Part shown: piece after piece, positions 6,582-13,538 of the stretch | Numbering within the stretch: the first letter of the stretch is position 1 | How the letters are laid out: the number at the start of each line of letters is the position of its first letter | Assembly: GCA_023391155.1 (NCBI GenBank) | Contig: JAEWBM010000064.1 | Span: 1 to 22,733 of the forward strand | Direction: 5' to 3' | DNA length: 22,733 nt | From: Acidobacteriota bacterium | Lineage (GTDB): Bacteria > Acidobacteriota > Blastocatellia > Pyrinomonadales > Pyrinomonadaceae | Notes under the pieces: model-generated | Databases searched by the model: none | The model's input: the letters and a program-made list of their open reading frames with translations, nothing else | What the model was told of the DNA's origin: nothing | Made by a program: the position numbers and the translations under genes

Positions 6582-9440
6582 TCACTGTTCGCCGGGGAGT
6601 TCGGGCCGCCCGCCGCGCATCTCGTCGATCATCCGGCGGATGTCGCCCTTGACGCGGCCGATGAGCTCGGCGTGCTGTTCGGCCGGAGTTCCGTCCGGGT
6701 CGGACGGCGGGAAGATGGGCTCGCCGAAGCGTATCTTTACCTTGGCCGGGCGGATGCGCCAGGTACCGCGGGGCCATACTTTGTGCGCCCCGTCGAGCGC
6801 GACCGGGAGGATCGGGAGTTTCAGTTCCGTGGCGAGAATGGCGGCTCCCTTTTTGAACTCGTGCAGGTGCCCGTCGAACGATCGCTCGCCCTCCGGATAG
6901 ATATTGAGGATCTTTCCGGCCTTGAGGCCGACGGCGCCGGCCTTCATCGCCTTCATAAGCTGCGTGTCGGGGTCGACGGGCACGACGCTGAGCATCTTCG
7001 CGACGAATTCCATAAAGCGGCCATGAAAGATGCCGCTAGTCCCAACGTGAAAGATATTGAGAAAAACCCGGTGCGGGTAGTTTGACGAGATGACGAATGC
7101 GTCGATATAGCTCTGATGGTTGGGGCAGATGAGAAAACTTTCGCCCGTCTCCTCGCGGCGGCGCATCAGGTCCATAAGATTTTCCTTTCCGGAGACCTCC
7201 AGCCGCATAAACACCCTGCAAAACAGGTTAAAGACCTTATACACGACCCACGCAAAAGTCGCGAAGGCGGGACGGTTGCGGAGAATGTTGCGAACCTCGG
7301 GGAAATCGGGCTTGGCATTTTTGACGATGCCGCCCCAATTTAGTTCGAGAGCACTCGAAACTTCGGGATCGGCCGCCGCGCGGCCGTTTTCCTCGAGGGC
7401 CTTTGCCGGCGCCTTATGCTTGATCAGGTCGACGATGTTTCGGACAGTGAGTGCCGCGGTCGCCTCTTCGGCGGTGAACTCCGTCGAGAAGCGATGTTCG
7501 AGCGCAGCGAAGGTTTCGGCCCGAGAGAGGGAATCGAGCCCGAGATCGATCTCGAGATTCATATCCGGATGGATATTTTCGGTGGCGCGTGAATTGGAAC
7601 GTATCGCCGAGATCACATTTTGGGTAACGGGCTCGGCGAGAAGGGCATTATCGTCATCGGAGTATTGCCACTCGCGGCGTTCGCTGAAGCCCGTGTCGAG
7701 CCGGCCCGCCTCAAACTCTTTCTTCAGCTCGAAGCGCTTTATCTTGCGCGTCGCCGTGCGGGGAAGGGGCTCGGAACGGATGATGTATTGGCGGACGCGC
7801 TGGTACTCGGGCAGCTCGCGGCCCAGGCCATCGAGCGTATAGCGGATGATCTCGCGGGAGTTGGCGATATTCGCCTGCTTCAGATATTCGAAATCGGGGA
7901 CGACGATCGCGACCAGCCGCTCGGCACCGGCGCGTGCCTCAGATTCATCTGCGACACCGATGATCGCCATCTCCTCCACATACGGGGTCTTTAGATAATG
8001 CACCTCCAGGTCTTCGGGATGCACGTTCTTGCCCGAGGGCAGCACGATCACGTCTTTGGCGCGGCCGACGATATAAAGGTGGCCTTCGCTGTCGAACTTC
8101 CCGAGGTCGCCCGAGCGGAACCATCCGTCGTCGGTGAATGCCTCCGCGTTCGCCGCGGGATTTTTATAGTAGCCGTCGAAGACCATGCCGCCGCGGATGA
8201 GGACTTCGCCGACGCCCGCCGCATCCGGATCGGCGATCTTCACCTCGGCACCGGTCATTGGCTTTCCGACGCTGCCGACCTTGTTATCGTCAAGACGGGT
8301 CGCGGTGGCGGCGCCGCTGGTTTCGGTAAGGCCGTAGCCTTGAATGATCGTGAAGCCGAGCTTGTGGAAGTCGCGGGCGACCTCTTCGTCAAAGCGGGAG
8401 CCCGCCGAGACCGCGAGCCGCAGCTCGCCGCCGAACCCATCGTGCGCTTTCGCAAAAAACTTGCGGCCGAGATTTACGCCCAGCGTGTCGCGCAGCGTGC
8501 CGTTTGCCGCCAACATCGCGCTAAAAAGCGTACGGACCGCTTTTGGCTTGGCCTCGACCGCGTCGAAGATCTTTTTGTGAAATAAATACCAGAGCCGAGG
8601 CACGGTCGTGAGGATCGTCGGCTTAAATTCCTTCATCGCCGAACTGAGCTCGGCCGGCGAAAGCTCACGAAGGTAGCCGACCTCACAGCCGTAGGTGGTC
8701 GCGACCCAGAGATTGACGATCTGCAGATAGGCGTGGAAGAGCGGCAAGAGGCTGAGTATGCGCTCGCGTTCGTTTAGCTCAAGGACGTCCTTAATACCGT
8801 CGAGTTCGGCAAGGATATTTGCATGCGTCAGCGGAACTCCCTTGGGCGTGCCCGTCGTTCCGCTGGTATAGATGAGAAGCGCGACGTCTTTGCCCTCGGC
8901 GGCCGGCACACGAGAAGTAAATTCCTCGGGCGGCGATGCATTTGCCCAATCGGCAAAAGCGAAATGGCCGTTCGAGTTTCCGTTCGTCAGGGCCGGAGCT
9001 TCGCTTGGTCCGTCGCCGTTCGTGTTCGGCTCGTATTTGGGCCAGACCACGGCGGGGACGGGGCGGCCGAGCCGCTCCTCGATCTGTTTTAGGCGCGGTG
9101 CCTGTTCGGAATCGACGAAAGCAAGCTTTGCCTCGGAGTTCTCGATAAAATTCGTGATCGTTTCGATCTCGCCGTGCGGGTCTAGCGGCACACAGACGGC
9201 ACCGCGGTAAAGCGTGGCGAGATATGCGATCGCCCAACAAGGGTGATTCTCCCCGATCAGCACTACACGGTCACCGCGGCCGACGCCCTGTTCCTCGATC
9301 TTCCAGGCGACGGACCTTATCTCGCCGAGCGAGCGTCCAAATGTGTAAACCTCGCGGTCGTCGCCGACGATGCGCATCGCGACGCGGTCCCGGCGCGATT
9401 CAAATGAGCTGACCAGCCGTTTGAGATAGGTATCCGTCAT
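6582..9440 (-). CDS. Fusion: acyl-activating (AMP-binding) domain, acyl carrier domain, PlsC acyltransferase domain
   Basis: 952-aa cytoplasmic or membrane-associated enzyme with three domains. Residues about 1-590 form an ANL-family fatty-acid ligase: P-loop YTSGTTGTPKG (191-201), GYGLTETSGA, GWFRSGDLG, GRAKDVIVLPSGKNVHPEDLE and the C-terminal lysine motif PRTATRKIKR. Residues about 600-680 are an acyl carrier domain with the phosphopantetheine site LGLDSLS (Ser637). Residues about 715-950 are an LPLAT/PlsC domain: NHQSYID (His775, Asp780) and YPEGERSFDG, then PILPVAL. Reading: fatty acid is adenylated, loaded on the built-in carrier and passed to a lysophospholipid or similar acceptor, like E. 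coli Aas but with reversed domain order and an internal carrier. Each domain is secure; the combined reaction is inference. A lipid kinase lies just upstream in the same direction. Confidence 0.92.
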   Translation of the reverse strand: MTDTYLKRLVSSFESRRDRVAMRIVGDDREVYTFGRSLGEIRSVAWKIEEQGVGRGDRVVLIGENHPCWAIAYLATLYRGAVCVPLDPHGEIETITNFIENSEAKLAFVDSEQAPRLKQIEERLGRPVPAVVWPKYEPNTNGDGPSEAPALTNGNSNGHFAFADWANASPPEEFTSRVPAAEGKDVALLIYTSGTTGTPKGVPLTHANILAELDGIKDVLELNERERILSLLPLFHAYLQIVNLWVATTYGCEVGYLRELSPAELSSAMKEFKPTILTTVPRLWYLFHKKIFDAVEAKPKAVRTLFSAMLAANGTLRDTLGVNLGRKFFAKAHDGFGGELRLAVSAGSRFDEEVARDFHKLGFTIIQGYGLTETSGAATATRLDDNKVGSVGKPMTGAEVKIADPDAAGVGEVLIRGGMVFDGYYKNPAANAEAFTDDGWFRSGDLGKFDSEGHLYIVGRAKDVIVLPSGKNVHPEDLEVHYLKTPYVEEMAIIGVADESEARAGAERLVAIVVPDFEYLKQANIANSREIIRYTLDGLGRELPEYQRVRQYIIRSEPLPRTATRKIKRFELKKEFEAGRLDTGFSERREWQYSDDDNALLAEPVTQNVISAIRSNSRATENIHPDMNLEIDLGLDSLSRAETFAALEHRFSTEFTAEEATAALTVRNIVDLIKHKAPAKALEENGRAAADPEVSSALELNWGGIVKNAKPDFPEVRNILRNRPAFATFAWVVYKVFNLFCRVFMRLEVSGKENLMDLMRRREETGESFLICPNHQSYIDAFVISSNYPHRVFLNIFHVGTSGIFHGRFMEFVAKMLSVVPVDPDTQLMKAMKAGAVGLKAGKILNIYPEGERSFDGHLHEFKKGAAILATELKLPILPVALDGAHKVWPRGTWRIRPAKVKIRFGEPIFPPSDPDGTPAEQHAELIGRVKGDIRRMIDEMRGGRPELPGEQ

Positions 9441-9498
9441 TGATCAAGCGGGGGCAAACAAGGTAAATAGGATATTACTATCATCGCTGCCGGGGATT

Positions 9499-9527
9499 AA
9501 AACGCCGAAACCGGGAATTTGCGGCGT
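9499..9527 (-). terminator. Probable hairpin terminator between lipid kinase and acyltransferase fusion
   Basis: On the minus strand ACGCCG (9527-9522) and CGGCGT (9507-9502) form a 6-bp stem followed by TTTT, 16 nt past the lipid-kinase stop. The 14-nt loop makes it weak, so read-through into the next gene is plausible. Confidence 0.45.
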
Positions 9528-9542
9528 GTGCGAGTGAAATTT

Positions 9543-10490
9543 CTAGTAAAGGCGGGGGATTCGCAGCCGCAGTGCGCCGGGCACGACCTCGTAACTCGCA
9601 GGGAGACGGCCGGGAAGCTCGCCGTCGATCTCGATATGCACGATGTCGCCCTCGTTAAAGGGCCGCGCCTCCACGCGGCGGCCGGTGCGCGACCGGACCT
9701 CGGGAAGATCGAGGTGCGTGCCGCGATAAAGCGTGTAGCCGCGAAGCAGTATCTTTGCAGTATTTATGTCGCCGACATTGACAACGTCGAGGAGCCCATC
9801 GGCGAGGCGGGCATCGGGTGCGATAAGCATCCCGCCGCCAAAGTATCTGGCGTTCGCGATGCAGAAATTCACCGTATCAAGCGAGCGTTCCTCGCCGTCG
9901 TCGATCTTTACGCGAACACGCGTTGTGCCAATGGCCACAACCTCTTGAATTGTCGAAAGAGCAAAGCTCGCCCGCCCGCGAATATTGGCCGCCGGCAGCC
10001 ATGCGAGGCTGCTGTCGCCTTTAACGCGTTCGATTATGGCCGCCGCGAGGCCGAAGCTCGTGACGTTGAGGAAATATCGCTCCGCGGGGCGTCCCCCGTG
10101 ATCGATAAAGCGGACGAGGCCCACATCGATCTTTCGCGTTTGGCCGTCGCGGATGGCGCGTGCCGCCTCTCGCGGTTCGCTCGGCATGTTTATCGTCCGG
10201 CGAAAGTCGCCGCCGGTTCCGCTGGGGAAGACGGCGAGTTGCGCGTCGCCGTCTGATCGAAGAATTCCGTTGGCCGTCTCATTGATCGTGCCGTCGCCGC
10301 CGCAGGCGATGATAAGTTCGCGTCCGGCATCGGCAGCTTCGCGTGCGATCCGCGTGGCATCGCCCGGTGCACGGGTAAATTCGACCTCAAAGGCACCGAA
10401 ATGAGCCCGGATATCGGAGGCGAGCGATGCCCAGCGCTGCTCGGTCGAGCCGGCCGCCGACTTTGGATTGACGATTATGAGCGGAAGCAT
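9543..10490 (-). CDS. YegS/DAGK-family lipid kinase
   Basis: 315 aa, full length for the diacylglycerol-kinase catalytic family (YegS/BmrU/DgkB type). It shows the N-terminal nucleotide-fold start LIIVNPKSAAGS, the signature CGGDGTINE (GGDGT at 64-68), the FPSGTGGDF motif, and the C-terminal beta-sandwich region with FCIANARYFGGGM, IAPDA and DGLLDVV. The family phosphorylates diacylglycerol or related lipids at the membrane; the acceptor lipid here is not readable. It starts 3 bp after the lipoprotein stop, so those two genes are one transcript. Together with the downstream acyltransferase fusion it could supply or recycle phosphatidic-acid-type intermediates (inference). Confidence 0.92.
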   Translation of the reverse strand: MLPLIIVNPKSAAGSTEQRWASLASDIRAHFGAFEVEFTRAPGDATRIAREAADAGRELIIACGGDGTINETANGILRSDGDAQLAVFPSGTGGDFRRTINMPSEPREAARAIRDGQTRKIDVGLVRFIDHGGRPAERYFLNVTSFGLAAAIIERVKGDSSLAWLPAANIRGRASFALSTIQEVVAIGTTRVRVKIDDGEERSLDTVNFCIANARYFGGGMLIAPDARLADGLLDVVNVGDINTAKILLRGYTLYRGTHLDLPEVRSRTGRRVEARPFNEGDIVHIEIDGELPGRLPASYEVVPGALRLRIPRLY

Positions 10491-10493
10491 TAG

Positions 10494-11144
10494 TTACTTG
10501 AAGAAAACGGCCTTGTTTGCCCGCACATAACGCGAGACGGCGGCGACCGTTTCATGGTCCGAGGCCTTTAGGTTCGCATCCTGGTCGGTGGTGAATCCCT
10601 TCCCGTTGTTTACGTAGATCATATTCTCGTTATAAGTCGAACTCTTGCCGCTGCACTTTCCGATAACGATGATGTCGATCCGCCCGTCGTCGTTGAGATC
10701 TTGAAAAGCGGCGGCATCGACCCAACATCCGAAGGTCGCGCCGTTGAATTGGTAAGGAAAGTCGAAAATGCGCTCCCCGTCGCGATAGATCCCTATCTCC
10801 GACTCCATCGGCGGGTCGTCGAACTCCGGATTATGGCTGGTGACGAAGCACGAATCCATAAACGGGTCAAAATTTATCGCGAATGTCTGGCTGCGGAGCA
10901 CGACATTGTCGCCGGTTTCGGTCTCGTAACAAAGTTCGCGTGCCGCTTTTGACCCAAGCGCTGAGGGAAGCGATCCGCCCTCGGCACCCGCCGGTTCGGC
11001 CTCGGCCGGTGTCGAGTAGTTTTGCGGGGTCGTTTGTTTTGCCTCCGGCGTCACGGCCGCGCGGTTCTCGGCGGTTTCCTGCAGCGACCCGCAGCCGAAC
11101 GCGAAAAGGGCGGCAAGGAATAATATAGCGATGGAATATCTCAT
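10494..11144 (-). CDS. Lipoprotein with an FG-GAP/VCBS-like segment
   Basis: 216 aa. The N-terminus MRYSIAILFLAALFAFGCGS is a lipoprotein signal with the lipidated Cys at residue 18; a Thr/Ala/Glu-rich linker follows, then a compact domain with several Cys. Near the C-terminus DLNDDGRIDIIVIGKC matches the calcium-loop motif of FG-GAP/VCBS propeller blades, but a single blade is seen, so this is not a full propeller. ATG 11144 was preferred to the TTG four codons upstream because it begins the signal peptide. First gene of the minus-strand run; its upstream region is the repeat-rich gap. Function unknown; probably an outer-surface or periplasmic binding protein. Confidence 0.8.
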   Translation of the reverse strand: MRYSIAILFLAALFAFGCGSLQETAENRAAVTPEAKQTTPQNYSTPAEAEPAGAEGGSLPSALGSKAARELCYETETGDNVVLRSQTFAINFDPFMDSCFVTSHNPEFDDPPMESEIGIYRDGERIFDFPYQFNGATFGCWVDAAAFQDLNDDGRIDIIVIGKCSGKSSTYNENMIYVNNGKGFTTDQDANLKASDHETVAAVSRYVRANKAVFFK

Positions 11145-11374
11145 ATGACCGAGCAATTATGTTCGAAAGCGGGGAGGGAAGCAAGAGTGGAAGGGAAATG
11201 AGAGAGGAGAAATGAGAAATGAGAAATAGAATCGCGGCGCCTCGGTCACCCGCACGCGGGGCGGTCATCGGGAATTGGCGGGGTATAGGCTGCGGCGGAC
11301 GACTGTTGGGGCAAAATGGGGCGCCGAGAGCGGAATTTGATCGAAAACGTATTATTTTGTTGCAGAATTGAGGC
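11145..11374. other. Gene-free stretch upstream of the lipoprotein gene
   Basis: No convincing gene on either strand. It contains a purine-rich heptamer array (11193-11227) and GC-rich unstructured sequence. It must carry the promoter of the minus-strand lipoprotein/lipid-kinase transcript, but I see no clear -35/-10 pair. Confidence 0.6.
11193..11227. repeat. Heptanucleotide tandem array, five units
   Basis: Five consecutive 7-nt units: GGGAAAT, GAGAGAG, then GAGAAAT three times. It lies 49 bp upstream of the minus-strand lipoprotein start. Same unit length as the arrays at 11913, 20252 and 20671. Confidence 0.8.
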
Positions 11375-11563
11375 GCAGGCTGCCAGAAAAAATGCGCAGG
11401 CTCTCAGAAATATTTAGCAGGCTGCCAGAAAAAATGCGCAGGCTGCCAGAAATATTTAGCAGGCTGTCAGAAATATTTAGCAGGGCGCCAGAAAAAATGC
11501 GCAGGGCGCCAGAAATGTTTAGCAGGGCGCCAGAAATATTTAGCAGGGCGCCAGAAAAATGTT
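11375..11563 (+). repeat. 21-nt tandem array, nine direct units
   Basis: Nine exact-length 21-nt units starting at 11375, 11396, 11417, 11438, 11459, 11480, 11501, 11522 and 11543. Each opens with GCAGGCTGCC (units 1-5, small variants in 2 and 5) or GCAGGGCGCC (units 6-9), then AGAA, then one of two tails, AAAATGC or ATATTTA (variants in units 7 and 9). Cores and tails are shuffled independently, a mosaic. Because 21 is divisible by three, open frames run through on both strands; both start at TTG without a ribosome site, so I treat the DNA as non-coding. Confidence 0.9.
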
Positions 11564-11646
11564 CATTTCTCCCGGCCTGCAACCTGTTTCTCCCAGCCTG
11601 CAACCTGTTTCTCCCAGCCTGCAACCTATTTCTCCCAGCCTGCAAG
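11563..11646 (-). repeat. Same 21-nt repeat family in inverted orientation, four units
   Basis: Four 21-nt units (11563, 11584, 11605, 11626) of the form CTGTTTCTCCCAGCC + TGCAAC. The reverse complement contains GCAGGCTGGGAGAAA, which matches the first half of the preceding units (GCAGGCTGCCAGAAA) with two differences. The array thus flips orientation near 11563, and the two halves could pair as a long imperfect hairpin. Confidence 0.85.
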
Positions 11647-11772
11647 TTGTGCGCTAAAAGAAATAAGTTCAGCTCCGAAGTAAATTTAACGATTTTTGGG
11701 AGAAACAAAATATACCGGGCGAAGGTGAGTTCGGGATCGTGTGCCGGTCGCTAAGAACGAGGATAAAACGGT

Positions 11773-11835
11773 TCAGGCGGATAAAAACGGATCAAACGAT
11801 CAAAAGAATCCGTCCGATCCGCGTCATCCGCCTGA
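11773..11835. repeat. Nested inverted repeat
   Basis: Outer arms TCAGGCGGAT (11773-11782) and ATCCGCCTGA (11826-11835) are perfect complements; inner arms ACGGAT (11787-11792) and ATCCGT (11808-11813) are also perfect. It lies in the gap beyond the end of the aminopeptidase gene with no T run, so it looks more like a dispersed palindromic element than a terminator. Confidence 0.65.
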
Positions 11836-11912
11836 TCTGCGTTCAAAATTTCGGGTCAACTCTGTGCTGAGATAGCTTTAAGGCGACCGCTTAGGGATCA
11901 TTTGAACAAAAC

Positions 11913-11940
11913 TATCATCTATCAATTATCATCTATCATC
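11913..11940. repeat. Heptanucleotide tandem array, four units
   Basis: TATCATC, TATCAAT, TATCATC, TATCATC in series, ending 11 bp from the stop of the aminopeptidase gene (minus strand, stop at 11952). Confidence 0.85.
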
Positions 11941-11951
11941 TTTCACATGGC

Positions 11952-13538
11952 CTATTCAGCGTGATTATGCCTAACCCCGGGTGCGGGCGGGGCGATGAGG
12001 AGGTTAGAGCTGAGGGTTACCTCGCGCGGTGCGCGGGCCATGAATGCCTCGATGTCGGCGATCGTCCGCGGAAGGTCGCGCGACATCCACTCGACGCCGT
12101 TTTCGGTTACGAGCATGTTGTCCTCGATGCGGACGCCGATGCTTTTATATTTCTCAAAGGCGGGACGGACCTTCGCGATGAACTCTTTATTCGCCGGAGT
12201 GTCCGGAAGCCAGTCGAGAGCGTCGGGGCGGATATAAATGCCCGGCTCATTGGTAAAGATCATCCCGGCGGCGAACGGCGTGCTGTAGCTTCCGACATCG
12301 TGGACGTTCATCCCCAGCCAGTGGCCGAGGCCGTGCATATACCAGCGGCCGTATTGCCGGCCGTCCTTTTCGGTGATCAGGCCGAGCCGGAAGAGCCCAT
12401 CCTCGATAACCTTGGCGGCTGCCGCACTTACCTCGGCAAAGGACGCGCCGGGTTTGGTCGCGGCCGCGGCTGCCTCCTGTGCGTCATAGACGATCTGATA
12501 TATCTCCGCCTGTTCCTTTGTAAACTTTCCGTTCACGGGGAACGTCCTCGTGATATCGGCGGTGTAGTGCTCATATTCGGCGCCGACGTCCATCAGCAGG
12601 AGGTCGCCGGACTTAACCTCTCCGGCCGGTATCTGATAATGAAGCGTCGTGGCGTTCGGGCCGCAGCCAACGATCGAGGGATAGCCCCAATAATCTGCAC
12701 CGCGGCGGCGAAAAGTGTATTCGACCTCGGCCTGCACTTCATATTCGTGGTTTGTGCGTCCGACGACGGCCATCGAGCGCATATGCGCCTCATTTGAGAT
12801 CGCGATGGCGTGGCGCATCAGCTTGATCTCGTAGGGCGATTTGATCAGACGGAGCGGATCAAAGATCGTGCGGGCGTTTGCGACCTTATAGTCGACCAGC
12901 CCTTTTGCAAACTCGTTTTCTTGCCGATACTCACGCTGGCCGTTGCGGTCCCGGTCACCGTTAGGGAGCAAAAGATAAAGGGTTTCGGCACCGCCGCCCA
13001 CCTTTCCGCCTCCCTCTTTCGACGCAAACTCAGTACGCTCGCGGACGCTTTCCAGAAACGCCTGAGTTTCAGTCGAGGGTACGATGGTGGAGATTCCGGA
13101 GATCCGGCTTGCATCCTCATTCGAGTACATCTTTCCGTTCCAGGTCTCGTATTGCGGATTGCGCTTGGGAAGAAACAGCGTTTCGGTCACCGCCCCGCCC
13201 TGCTTTCTCAGCGCTAGCATCGCACCGCCCTGCTTTAGGCCGGTGAGATAGACCAAATTATTCTCCTGGCGGAAGACATAATCGACGTCGTTGGCATAAA
13301 GCTTTGGCTCGGCTGAGAAAAGTATCAGCAGGCTGTTGTCCGCCATTTTCGCGGCGACGGCCGCACGCCGGCGGGCCAGCTCTGCCTGACGCTCGGCGTC
13401 GGTAAACACCGGTTTCGACGGAGCAGTCTTAATTATGCGGGCGGATGTCTCTGCCGTTGCCGGCTGTGAGAACACGGCAGCGGCGAGCCCCGAAAATACG
13501 AATGCAAGTATGATCAGCCAGATGATAGCTTTCTTCAT
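11952..13538 (-). CDS. pepP: Exported Xaa-Pro aminopeptidase (M24B, PepP type)
   Basis: Removes the N-terminal residue from peptides with proline second. 528 aa: a signal peptide (MKKAIIWLIILAFVFSGLAA..., cleavage likely near ATAE), an N-terminal creatinase-like domain (about 40-225), then the pita-bread catalytic domain. All five metal ligands are present at the right spacing: Asp317 (LLMDVGAEY), Asp328 (TADITRTFP), His406 (MHGLGHWLGMNVHDVG), Glu431 (FTNEPGIYI) and Glu472 (GVRIEDNML). E. coli PepP is cytoplasmic; the signal peptide puts this one outside the cytoplasm, suggesting use of external or envelope peptides. Its ATG directly follows the upstream stop (TAAATG), so it is coupled to the propeller-M23 lipoprotein. 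Confidence 0.94.
   Translation of the reverse strand: MKKAIIWLIILAFVFSGLAAAVFSQPATAETSARIIKTAPSKPVFTDAERQAELARRRAAVAAKMADNSLLILFSAEPKLYANDVDYVFRQENNLVYLTGLKQGGAMLALRKQGGAVTETLFLPKRNPQYETWNGKMYSNEDASRISGISTIVPSTETQAFLESVRERTEFASKEGGGKVGGGAETLYLLLPNGDRDRNGQREYRQENEFAKGLVDYKVANARTIFDPLRLIKSPYEIKLMRHAIAISNEAHMRSMAVVGRTNHEYEVQAEVEYTFRRRGADYWGYPSIVGCGPNATTLHYQIPAGEVKSGDLLLMDVGAEYEHYTADITRTFPVNGKFTKEQAEIYQIVYDAQEAAAAATKPGASFAEVSAAAAKVIEDGLFRLGLITEKDGRQYGRWYMHGLGHWLGMNVHDVGSYSTPFAAGMIFTNEPGIYIRPDALDWLPDTPANKEFIAKVRPAFEKYKSIGVRIEDNMLVTENGVEWMSRDLPRTIADIEAFMARAPREVTLSSNLLIAPPAPGVRHNHAE

Noticed and set aside
9519..10256. 245-codon plus-strand frame opposite the lipid kinase
   Set aside because: Antisense shadow; the minus-strand frame has the full kinase signature.
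11375..11646. CRISPR array
   Set aside because: Units are contiguous with no unique spacers, and there are no cas genes.
11352..11754. Open frames through the 21-nt array on both strands encoding heptapeptide repeats (RLPEKMR/RLSEIFS on plus; LQAGRNR/SGALLNI on minus)
   Set aside because: The frames exist because 21 is a multiple of three; both start at TTG, lack ribosome sites, and the unit changes do not clearly favour synonymous substitutions in one frame.
11961..12797. 278-codon plus-strand frame opposite the aminopeptidase gene
   Set aside because: Shadow of an intact gene with all five metal ligands in order.
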